From: Lunularia cruciata
Lineage: Eukaryota > Streptophyta > Marchantiopsida > Lunulariales > Lunulariaceae
Assembly (NCBI GenBank): GCA_948567375.1
Contig: OX419760.1
Span: 34,410,001 to 34,474,000 of the forward strand
Direction of reading: 5' to 3'
Length of the DNA: 64,000 nt
Positions 10,560-20,054 of this stretch are shown here, one piece after another (the first letter of the stretch is position 1; every line of letters begins with the position of its first letter). The translations under genes and the position numbers were made by a program. The notes under the pieces were generated by a model. That model made no database searches, had not been told where the DNA came from, and was given only the letters and a program-made list of their open reading frames with translations.

Positions 10560-11699
10560 TCACTTTGTCCTCAAAGTGAAGGTCTCTCTACCTTCTATGG
10601 TACATCTTGAACTTATCATGGTTAATCCTATCAAAGTGTCTTCCTCCCAACTCCTTGAGATCATAGGTGTAATTGCCCCACACCTTCTCCATTATGAAAG
10701 GTCCAAAGTACTTAGGCAAAAACTTCTTTTGCACTCTCTTGAATCAAATGGAATCAAATAACATTACCCAATCACCTTCTTTGAAAGTCTCCACCTTCTT
10801 CTTGCCTTGCCTCTTGTCATAGCCCTCCTTTTGTTTCCTTTGGGCTTGCTCCACTCAAACCATAGCAACTGCTCTTGCTTCTTCCAACTCCATGAGTTGA
10901 TCCTTCCTTGACTTCTCTACATCATCTCCTTGTGCTTTCTTCAATCTCCATGAATGCTTTGGAAAGTAGGAAGATCAAAGTAAATAGGTAAGGTAGACTC
11001 AATACCATACACCAATTGAAATGGAGAATATCCGGTGGAAGTCTTCATGGTTGTCCTATACTCACACAAAACCGCATGAATCCTCTTGTCCTAATGATGT
11101 TTAGCCCCCTCCATTTCTACATCTTTGGCCAACATCATGCACAAGGTCTGATTGGTTCTCTCTGCCAAGCCATTAGAATTTGGCTTATAGGATATAGTTA
11201 CTCTATGTGTGATAGAGAAATGTCGTAGCATGGCTGTAGTAATGCTTCATGTAAACTCTCCTCCTCTTTCAAAAACCAACTCCAAAGGGCATCCGAACCT
11301 AGTGATAATGCATTCATAAAGAAATCTACCCATTTCATCTTCATTCTTGTCCCTCAATAGTCTAGCCTCAACCCACTTGGTAAGATAATCAATAACTACC
11401 ACAATGTACAAATTGTTCCTTAGGGTTCTATTGAGAGGACCTACAAAATCAATTCCCCACTTCTCAAAAGGTCCTAGCAATGGAATTGATATAAGTGGTG
11501 GAGTGGATGTAGACTTTCTAGCAAAAGCTTGACAAACATGACAAGTTTTGCAATAATCAAGACAATCCTTGAAAATCTCTCTCCAATGGTAACCCGCATC
11601 TAGAATCTTGAAAGCAGTCACCTTTCCTGCAAAGTGTCTTCCACATACTAAACCTTCATGAAACTCCTTTATGAGTAGGATAGACTCTTCATTAACCAT
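10560..11699 (-). pseudogene. B2 integrase
   Basis: The intact 150-residue segment 11247-11699 contains the zinc-binding H-H-C-C region (ending Cys-Lys-Thr-Cys-His-Val-Cys) and the start of the catalytic core with Gly-Ile-Asp-Phe-Val-Gly-Pro. Below 11247 other frames encode an Asn-Gly-Leu-Ala-Glu-Arg block holding the catalytic Glu, then a degraded C-terminus up to the polypurine tract. It is separated from RT-RNase H by a single stop (TGA, where the plus copy at about 37797 has CAA). Confidence 0.85.
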
Positions 11700-11705
11700 T
11701 GCTCT

Positions 11706-13466
11706 TCAAAGTAGACCATTTGCTCCTTGGTGAAAAAGAATATCCTCCACCATTGTGTAAGGTCTAGATCTTGCTGCAAGGGCCTTCCTCTCCCTAGCAT
11801 GCATCCCTTCTCGATAGTTACCTCTTGTCAAAAAATCCACAATCTCCTTGTACTCCACTAGAACCTCTTGAGTGGTTGAGATTGTCATGAGCTCCTCATC
11901 TGAGAAGGAATCATCCACTGGCTCATCTCCATCATGATCATAGGCCCTAGATAACAAATTAGCATTTGCATGTTTCTTTCCTGGCCTATCCTCAATGGTG
12001 TAGTCATACTCAGACAAGAGTATCATCCACCTTGCTAGTCTCCCTTCAATATTAGGCTTGTTGAAGATGTACTTCAAAGCCTTGTGATCTGTGACAATGG
12101 TAGCTTTCCCTCCAATCAAGTAGTGTCTAAACTTCTTGAGACCAAAGATCATTGCCAACCCTTCTCTCTCCGTGACAGAGTAGTTCTTCTCTGTTGAAAC
12201 CATCTGCTTACTAGCATAAGCTATTAGATGATCATGCCCATCTTGGTCTAATTGACTAAGAGTGCATCCTATAGCTACATTAGAAGCATCAGTGTAGAGG
12301 ATGAAAGGTTTACTCCAATCAGGTTTAGCAAGAATTGGAGCTACAACAAGGGATTGCTTGAGCTCCTTAAAAGCTTTGAGAGCCTCCTTGTCCTCCAAAA
12401 TCACCATGTAATCTACACCCTTCTTCATGTAGATGGTCAATACATAAGCCTTGTTGGAAAATGAGAAGATGAACCTCCTATAGTATCCAACCATCCCCAA
12501 GAATTGGTGCAACTTTGTCAAGCTTGAAGGGAATGGAAGGTCTGAGATTTTCCTCACCTTCTCAGGATCAACAGCTATTCCATCCTTGGAGATGATGTGC
12601 CCCAAAAGTAGACCTTCTTCACATCCAAAAATGCACTTCTCTAGGTTGAGTGATGCATTTGCCTCATCCAAGCATTGCAAGACCTTGATTAGGTGCTCAA
12701 AGTGCTCCTCCTTGCTCCCATAGACACAAAAGTCATCAATGAAGTCTCTCACAAATTTCCCAATGAAAGGTTCAAATACCTTGTTCATGAACCATTGGAA
12801 TGTGGCTGGAACATTGCAAAGCCCAAAAGGCATGACCTTGAAAGCGTAAGTTCCCCAAGGTGTGGTGAATGTGGTGAATGTGGTGAGTTGTTGATGCTCT
12901 GGTGCAATCTTGATTTGGTTATATCCACTATAACCATCTCCAAAACTATACCTCTCATGACCTGCAACCTCCTCCAAGATCTCATCAATGAATGGAAATG
13001 GGTAGTAGTCCTTCTTGGTAATAACATTGAGCTTCTTGTAATCCACACATACCCAAAGCTTGTCATTCTTCTTCTTCACAATGACAATTGGAGACACCCA
13101 TTCTGAATTCTCTACCTCAAAGATAAATCCAGCCTCCTTGAGCTTATCAATCTCCTCCTTCACAACCAAAAATATTGGTGGGCTAATGCGACGTTGTTTT
13201 TGGCGGATTGGTCTTGCATGGGACTCCACCTCTATCTTGTGCTCCTCCAAGGTGACTTCCTTCAAATCCTTGTAACTGAAAGCAAAAACATAGATGAACT
13301 TGCAAAAAATCTCCTCAAATCTCACCTTCTCCTCCTTGGTAACATTTGGGCCATACTTGAGGGTAGCTAACCTTCTCTCTACCTCCTCAAGTGTCAATGG
13401 TGATTTATCCGCGTCCTTCAAAACCTCTGGCTTAGGTGCAAAATCCATAGCACACAAAGGATACAC
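11706..13466 (-). CDS. B2 reverse transcriptase-RNase H, long open frame
   Basis: This is an uninterrupted 586-residue frame. RT spans about residues 95-330: the first catalytic Asp lies in Phe-Gly-Asp-Gly-Tyr near 177, and the active-site box is Phe-Ile-Asp-Asp at 242-245. RNase H spans about 375-505, with YTDAS near 392 and TDH near 460. The usual Asn-Ala-Asp-Leu-Leu-Ser-Arg block reads Asn-Ala-Asn here (residue 503), whereas the B1 copy keeps the Asp. A tripled Thr-Thr-Phe/Pro run at about 195-203 comes from a 9-bp repeat near 12862-12890. The frame is part of a gag-pol polyprotein, not an independent gene; the first Met is only the first one in the open stretch. Fusion to integrase is cut by one stop. 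Confidence 0.9.
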   Translation of the reverse strand: MYPLCAMDFAPKPEVLKDADKSPLTLEEVERRLATLKYGPNVTKEEKVRFEEIFCKFIYVFAFSYKDLKEVTLEEHKIEVESHARPIRQKQRRISPPIFLVVKEEIDKLKEAGFIFEVENSEWVSPIVIVKKKNDKLWVCVDYKKLNVITKKDYYPFPFIDEILEEVAGHERYSFGDGYSGYNQIKIAPEHQQLTTFTTFTTPWGTYAFKVMPFGLCNVPATFQWFMNKVFEPFIGKFVRDFIDDFCVYGSKEEHFEHLIKVLQCLDEANASLNLEKCIFGCEEGLLLGHIISKDGIAVDPEKVRKISDLPFPSSLTKLHQFLGMVGYYRRFIFSFSNKAYVLTIYMKKGVDYMVILEDKEALKAFKELKQSLVVAPILAKPDWSKPFILYTDASNVAIGCTLSQLDQDGHDHLIAYASKQMVSTEKNYSVTEREGLAMIFGLKKFRHYLIGGKATIVTDHKALKYIFNKPNIEGRLARWMILLSEYDYTIEDRPGKKHANANLLSRAYDHDGDEPVDDSFSDEELMTISTTQEVLVEYKEIVDFLTRGNYREGMHARERKALAARSRPYTMVEDILFHQGANGLL

Positions 13467-13490
13467 ATCTGAATCAAATTCAGATTCATC

Positions 13491-14213
13491 CTACTTCGTG
13501 GAAGTCTCCTCTTCCATGCTTGTGTCCACACTTGAAGCTCCTTTTTCAGAATCTAATTCCCAATAATCAGAAGATGGTGTATTTGAATCTGAAGTGTTGG
13601 TGGTGTTAGTCATAAGAACTATGACTCTATGATTTGATGGCCTAATCCTCAAGTACCCTTTGTGATATCGATAAGTTGTGCATGCTGCTCTCAACCATGG
13701 CCTCCCAAGAAGTAAGTCATAGCTTGAATCTTTCAAGACTTGGAAAGTCATGAGATTTTGAACTCCCATAACTGAAACTACCACCTTATCCATCACTCCT
13801 ACTGGTCAAAATTGTTGTTTGTTTGCCATGCTCACCATGAATGTTGAAGGTCTTGAGGGTATCATACCCAACTTCTTCATCAACCTTTTTGACATGGCAT
13901 TAACTACTGATCCTCCATCAACCAATGCATCCTTGATGTTGTGACCATTCACTCTCACATCAATCTTGGAGGCATATTCACAAGCCTCCCATGGTATTGG
14001 CTTGGCATCCACCACCCACATTGATATTGGAGCTTTTGCCTTCTTCTTCCTCTTGCTCCTTGTAGAACTCAAACCACCTCTAAGCTCCTTTCTCAAGGTA
14101 GGGTTCAAAGCAATCAATTGGCTCACTGTGATGTTAGCCTTGTGTCTACCAACATCCTCCAACACATTGTAGTTCCATTGTTGCTTTGAGATCAAGAAGT
14201 CCTCCATCCCCAA
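13491..14213 (-). pseudogene. B2 retropepsin-like protease region
   Basis: The segment 13806-14213 encodes a retropepsin-like region with Ala-Leu-Val-Asp-Gly-Gly-Ser as the active-site turn (Asp-Thr/Ser-Gly in functional enzymes). The segment 13491-13796 continues with the Tyr-Asp-Leu-Leu-Leu-Gly-Arg-Pro-Trp-Leu block typical of the gypsy protease C-terminus. One stop separates the two. The changed active-site turn may be decay or a family feature. It lies between gag and RT as expected. Confidence 0.82.
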
Positions 14214-14396
14214 CTTCTTCCTTGGAGTCTTTTTTTTTATGGTGTTGAGGTGCGAGTGCTCCTAGTAGACATAGGATTATCCTTGCTTGGAGTAAATCCT
14301 TGAGAAGAGTGAACATCCTTTGCAAAACGAGCTCTCTTCTTCTCTTGTGCCAAAAGCTCCAAATTAAGACCCTTGGAGTTTGAGCACTCTCCCTTC
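14214..14396 (-). other. B2 gag-protease linker
   Basis: This low-conservation linker, with frame changes, lies between the gag zinc knuckle and the protease. A similar stretch lies in B3 at 38770-38940. No motif was recognised. Confidence 0.5.
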
Positions 14397-15409
14397 TCAT
14401 ACCACCACATCTATGGATGCTATCCCCTTACCTTTGTTTGGATGAGGAGCCACTTGGGTTTCACTACCTCCTTCTTTCCCTCTATTGGCTCCCTCATAAC
14501 CCCTTCCTCCATGGTAAGTCGAATTCGGGCAATTCCTTTGGATGTGACATCTTCCTCCACAACCAAAACAATTTCTATCATTGAAATTGTTGGCTGGTTG
14601 GCCTCCTCTATATGGATAGTTTCCATAACCTCTAGGCCCCCTCCCTACATTCTGATCCACCTCTCTCTTCTCCCATAGTTGCACCACATTGATCTTGAGA
14701 TCCGCAAGTTGTTCTATGATGGTTTGAAGTGGATCCTATGGTGGAGGTGCAAGAATTGGAGCAACTACTACTTTTGGTGCAACCCTTGCCACCAAAGTAT
14801 CAAAATTTCCACCATACTTGTAGCCTTGAGGAGGATGCACAACCTCCTTCACCACCAAATCACTCTCATCCCCTTCCAAACTCTCCTCCATATGAATTGT
14901 GATCTTGATAGCTTCAACCTTGGAAGAAGGTTTCTCATATCTCACCTTGCTTCTAATTGTGGTCTCAACCCTCCCACAAAATTATTGGTGAGCATGGCCC
15001 CTATGCCAATCATTGTGGTCTCTACATCATCCCCACCCTTCTTCAACACTATGCAAAATCTGGACTCTAACTTTTCCACTCTTTCCACATAGACTCTCAC
15101 TTTCTCTCCATCTCCTTGCTTGAGAAATGTAACCTCACTCATCAATCTCTCATAACTCTCATCAGGAAGAAAGTTCTCAATGAGTGCTGAAGTCAAAGTC
15201 TCCCAAGACTCCTCTTCCCCATCTCTCCTCTCTCTTTTGGTATTCTGACTCATACCATGTAAGTGTTGCATCCTCAAAGAAATCTGGTAATAATGAGGCC
15301 CACTCATTCTTCCTCCTCTCATTGTTCCTATGCAATCTCTCTTGAAGTCTCTCACAAAGGCATCCATATCTTCTCCATCCTTGCCAAAGAAAACCGGAAG
15401 TTTCCCCAT
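14397..15409 (-). pseudogene. B2 gag with CCHC zinc knuckle
   Basis: Gag starts at ATG 15409 (Met-Gly-Lys-Leu-Pro-Val-Phe-Phe-Gly-Lys). The matrix/capsid-like part (14942-15409) shows the Leu-rich and Tyr-Val-Glu-Arg-Val-Glu segments usual for plant gypsy gag. A frame change leads into 14736-14945. The last part (14397-14687) has a Gly/Arg/Asn-rich tract around CFGCGGRCHIQRNCP, an intact C-x2-C-x4-H-x4-C knuckle. At least two frame changes or stops make it non-functional. Confidence 0.85.
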
Positions 15410-15648
15410 CTTAACCCCTCACTATCTTTCTTTTCTCTCAATTTTTTTTCTTTTTCTCTTTTCTTTTCTCTCACTCTATTACTAATAAATTATATACATG
15501 ACTAACACCATCTGAGAATAATCCACTCTAGAAAACACAAAAGGTTTAGCTTGCTCCAAGATTTCTATAGCGACATCAAATCCTAGAGTGCATATTAATC
15601 TTACTCTCATGGATAGTTTATCCATAAGTTGAAAGATTATCTCCATCA
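15410..15648 (-). other. B2 spacer between ORF0 and gag
   Basis: A pyrimidine-rich stretch (plus strand, about 15420-15480) and an AT-rich segment separate ORF0 from gag. The same arrangement occurs in B3 (39955-40190). I see no coding signal. Confidence 0.5.
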
Positions 15649-16285
15649 CTAATCTTGAGAATTAGCTGATGAAGGTGGTAGTATTTCTATAGCTGTACTA
15701 AGACTCTCTCCAAGATCCTTCACCAAAGTCTCCAAAAGTACTTTTACTCCACTACACTCATGTCCTTTTAGAAGTCCTTCCACTCCACAAACCCCACACA
15801 ACTCCTTGGTCTTAGATCTTCTCCTCCCAATCTTGGTGAAGAAGGTCCAACATGCAAATCCAAGTCAAGTAAGCCTCTCCTTTCTCTCAATATCTTGCTC
15901 TCAAAGGTCAATGGACATGAACTTGCCTTATGTCCCTTCTCTCCACATAAAAAGCACTTAGACTCACTCTTTCCTCCAAGTGGTGTAGGTTTTTGGATCC
16001 TCTCAACACTCTCTTCAAATTGTATTGTAAACTCTCTTTTCCTCAAATCCACCCATAAAATCACCTCAAACCCTTGGGGAACCTTGCATAGTCTCAATTT
16101 TCACTCTTGATGACCCTCCATGTTCCCAAGATGAATCTAAACACTCAAACATGCTTTTTGTTGCCCTCAAACTCCTCATGCATGAGATCTCCACTCTGCA
16201 GAATTGACCCTTCCTCACAATGTCATTCAAATCTCCCAACCAATATGTGAAAGTCCTCTGAAATTTTTCCCACTTGATCACAACT
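15649..16285 (-). pseudogene. B2 ORF0: extra upstream ORF with zinc knuckle
   Basis: The minus-strand ORF upstream of gag ends at the TAG at 15649-15651. Residues around 15935-15975 form CFLCGEKGHKASSC, a perfect C-x2-C-x4-H-x4-C knuckle separate from the one in gag. B1 and B3 have the same ORF, with the second Cys changed to Tyr in both. Frame changes near 16080 and 15770 break it here. It is followed by an Arg-rich segment and ends Ser-Gln-Asp. A zinc knuckle suggests nucleic-acid binding. Some plant gypsy lineages (Ogre/Tat) carry an extra ORF upstream of gag; whether this one is related I cannot tell. Confidence 0.65.
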
Positions 16286-16837
16286 CTAGGGCATCCCTCC
16301 TTGCAAAATTGCAGATCTTTTCATAGAACCATTTGGCCTAGACACCTTTCTATTCAACACATATATTTCAGATTTGGTCTGAAAACCACCCCCCTCATTT
16401 CAAAAACTCATAACGCCCTGCGCAAGAATGATCTCTCTCTAATTTTTGTGGCAACAGGTAGGATAAAATGCACTGAATTTTCTTGGTAATTTTCAGGACA
16501 ATTCACTAAAAATTAAAGAAATGGAAAACTTTGTACAATTTTCCAGAGAGCATTCAATTGCGGGAGCACTTTACCCTATCAACTTTCAAAATTTCTAGCC
16601 TAGTGCGCATAGAAGCTATCACAATAATTTCAAGTGTGCTAACTGAAAGATAACCCAAGATATCATGTGTAGAAATTTCAAGTCCAGATGTCAAACTTGA
16701 GATTTTGCCCAAAATCACCTTAATCCCCAAAATCTGCAATCCACCTCACACAATCTACCCAATTCCTCTCATGTGTACAAGATGTACAAAATCACCTCAA
16801 AGACATCATAATGAACTACAAGGTATAAAAATGGATC

Positions 16838-17027
16838 TTGGTTCTCTAGTGGTGCTCATGTTTTCCACTCCCTCTAAAGTAAGGTCCCCACTATCTTAGC
16901 TATGACTAACTTTAGCTAATCATGACTAATGTAGAACCTTTATCTCTATATAAATAATATCTCTCAAGTACTTGAAATACCAAGCTAAATATCACAATAC
17001 CACACACATGCACAAATGGGTGTTACA
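16838..17027 (-). repeat. B2 5' LTR remnant
   Basis: Only the first 190 bp of the LTR (minus strand, starting TGTAACACCC at 17027) survive. At about 16835 the homology jumps straight into leader sequence equivalent to B3 41370, so about 650 bp including the LTR end and primer-binding site are deleted. Confidence 0.8.
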
Positions 17028-19260
17028 AGTCATTGACCAATTCCAGAGGACACCATATCGAGAGATGATGTTTCAGAAGAAAAATTCCGCCACAATTTTG
17101 GCATCATCTCTGCGAGTTGCTTCAGCTTCGACCATCTTGGTAGCATAGTCAGTGCAAACCAAAATGTATCGCTTCCTTGTGACTTGGGTCACTGGTTGAA
17201 TGGGACCCACAAAATCAATTCCCTATTTCTCAAATGGGGCCAAGGGAAAAATTGGTCTCAAAGGCCATTGGGAAGTAACCGTCGGCTTCTCCATTCTCTG
17301 ACAAGCATCATAGCTTCGGATAGGAGCATGCGTGTCTTTGTACATCATAGGCCACCAATACCCCGCCAAAAGAATCTTCTTTATAGTATTCTTTAGAGCA
17401 TAGTGCTCTCCCGATGCTTCGGATCGTAAAGACTCGGTCATGCCTCCTACTTTGTATGACTCCAAGCATCACCGAAGTACTTCATCTTTGCCCATCTTGA
17501 ATAGAATGTTGTGTTTGAGCTGGTACGGCTCCATTTTCCTAAGAAAGACTGCCCTCTGCTCCGGGTCCATCCCTTCAAGACAATGGAGAGTATGCATATA
17601 ATGATATACTGCTGCATACCTCATACTTTGCATTGATGTTAATTGATATAACTCTTCATCAGAGAACCGCTCGTTAATTTCCCACTCCTGGTCTTGAGTT
17701 TCTAATCTGGATAGGAAGTCCGCATTCAAATGCAAAGCTTCCTTCCTTACTTGTATAGTATATGTGAATTCTTGTTACAACAAGATCCATCTTGCAATTT
17801 TCCTAGACAGGAAGGTCTTGAGTTTCTAATCTGGACAAGAAGTCCGCATTTGAATGCAAAGCTCCCTTCCTTGCTTGTATAGTATATGTGAATTCTTGTA
17901 ACAACAAGATCCATCTTGCAATTTTCCCAGACAAATCTGCCTTCTTGACCAAATGTTGCAATGCGTAATGATCGACATAGAAGACAAACTCGTATCCCAG
18001 TAGGTAGTGGTGAAATTTCTTGCAGGCATACACCATTTTGACTGCTTCTCTTTCAATCATCAAATAGTTCTTTTCAGAAACTAAAAGTTGTCGGCTGGCA
18101 TAATACACCGGGTAGTCCTTCTTCTTCTCGTCCTTCTGACTTAAGACAACGTCGATGGCCATGGACAAAGTGTCCACATATACATGAAAAGGGATGTCCC
18201 AATTCGGGGCCCTCATAACTGGTGCTTCAACCAGTTTCTCCTTCAACACCGGAAAGCTTCTTCTTGATTTGCTTCCCACGGATAGTCTTTGGATTTCTTC
18301 AGAAGCTTTGTAAGGGGTGTAGCAAGCACCGCATAGTTTGACACGGAGTGTCTATAATATCCGACATGTCCCAAGAAGGCTCTCAGCTCCTGGATGTTCT
18401 TTGGGGATTCCAAAGCTGCAATTACTTTAACCTTCTCGACATCAACTTCAATACCTTGGCTTGACACCCAATGCCCCAAAAGAATTCCCTCCTTCATTGT
18501 GAAGAAGCATTTCTCTGGGTGTAATGACAAGCCGGCAAAACAACACCTTTCAAAATTTTGGCAAAGGTAATCCAAATGTACATCTCTTCGCCCAAATACA
18601 CAAAAATCATCAATGAATACTTCCACAAATTTGCACACAAAATCCTTGAAGATTGAATTCATCATCTACTGGAAAGTAGCGGGAGCATTACACAACCCAA
18701 AGGGCATTTGATTGTAAGCGAAAGTGCTCCAATTGGTCGTTAATGTAGTTTTATCCTTGTCCTCTTTTCAAATGGATACTTGATTGTACCTTGAAAATCC
18801 ATCGAGAAAGCTATAACAAGATGACCAACTACTTGGTCTAGAATTATATCGGTAAAAGGCAAGGGATGATGATCCTTCTTTGTGACTACGTTCAACTTAC
18901 GGAAGTCTTGGCACACTCGGATCTTCCCTGTTTTCTTCTTCGGGACAATGACAATGGGGGAGACCCATTCATTGCTTAAGACCGGCAAGATGATTCCGGC
19001 CCCTAAGTACTTGTCAATTTCATCTTTCACCAAAAGAGAGTACTTCGGGTTCAGATGGTATTGTCTCTATCAAACCGGAATTGTACCTTCAACCAGATCA
19101 ATCCCGTGTTCTCCAAATTCTCGTGGAATACCCGGCATTTGATCAATAGAATAGGAAAATGCATCCTGGAATTCTATAAACAAGGCACTGTATCCTGCCA
19201 ACAACTCCTCCAAAGTGATTGTCTTTGAAATTTTTAAAATTTTCCCTTCAGTCAAAACAA
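17028..19260 (-). pseudogene. A2 pol: RT, RNase H and integrase N-part
   Basis: From 19260 down, the minus strand encodes the protease-RT linker, the RT fingers/palm (18740-19033) with Trp-Val-Ser-Pro-Ile-Val and Leu-Asn-Val-Val, and the RT active site Phe-Ile-Asp-Asp in 18243-18665. RNase H (17803-18279) follows, then the integrase zinc-binding domain (17223-17465) and the beginning of the core (DFVGP). B2 interrupts the core at 17027. Frame changes and stops break it. A 124-bp tandem duplication of the RNase H end occurs at 17690-17937. Confidence 0.88.
17690..17937 (-). repeat. Tandem duplication of 124 bp in A2 RNase H
   Basis: The stretch starting GGTCTTGAGTTTCTAATCTGGA at 17690 recurs at 17814 with few differences. 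Both encode the C-terminal RNase H block (Asn-Ala-Asp-Phe-Leu-Ser-Arg-Leu-Glu). The A3 homologue at 26320-26450 has a single copy, so this is a duplication private to A2. Confidence 0.85.
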
Positions 19261-20054
19261 CGTTGTGACAACCCGGCAAATATCGCTTTTATGGTAATCG
19301 GGTAAGTAAAGTTTGTTCCCACAGAGATACGAGTCAGAATTGGTCAAATATGAAGTCAAATAGTAACATGTAGTTCTTCTTGTTTGCATCTTTAATCTCT
19401 CAAGTAGAAACCACACCCAGAAGAGAGTAACAAGCACTGACTCGCAGTCTTGTCACAAATTAATACTCCTTAATCACAACTCCAACAAATCTTTCCAAAC
19501 AATCTTGATTGTGATGATTCAGGCTCTCCCAAAAATGGCACTTCACTGCAAAACGACTTTGCCTCAGAATTGTGTTCCACCCCTCCACTGAAGGCACAAC
19601 TTCCTCGATTGAAATTGCTTCACATCAACTTTGCACAGCACTCACAAATGCAGAATGCTACCAACACTACAATTCCTCTCAGATCTGTCAAGGCATTGCT
19701 TCGATTGCACTTCACTCAGGATCAAACACACAGAATGAAGATCAAGGCTGCGGAATCCAACATCCAACAAACACAATGACTTGCACTTTGAATTTCTCTA
19801 CACACTCACAAACACAATCACAAAGTTGATACTCGGAATCAAGATCAAGCAACAAGCACTACTTCACAGCACTTTGCTTTATCTATTCTCAAAATTTATT
19901 AGCACTGAACAACATGATATTGCGAATGCTACTCTTAAGTAGTGAATCAATCTACAGTTCTAACAACTATACCGTTCTACAACTTTTCTAACCTGCAGAT
20001 CCGAAATGACAATGCACCTCTTCATATCTGCCTCTTCAAATCTCAAAACTGTTA

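Larger units (their letters stand above)
10483..17027 (-). mobile_element. Family B element B2 inserted in A2 integrase
   Basis: A minus-strand gypsy element with LTR remnants at both ends: 16838-17027 (5') and 10483-10539 (3', only 57 bp). The gene order is ORF0, gag, protease, RT-RNase H, integrase. The right flank AGTCA (17028-17032) is the likely target duplication; the left copy was lost with the truncated 3' LTR. The 5' LTR lacks its 3' two-thirds and the primer-binding site, because an internal deletion near 16835 joins leader to LTR sequence. It has the best-preserved RT in the window. Confidence 0.88.
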
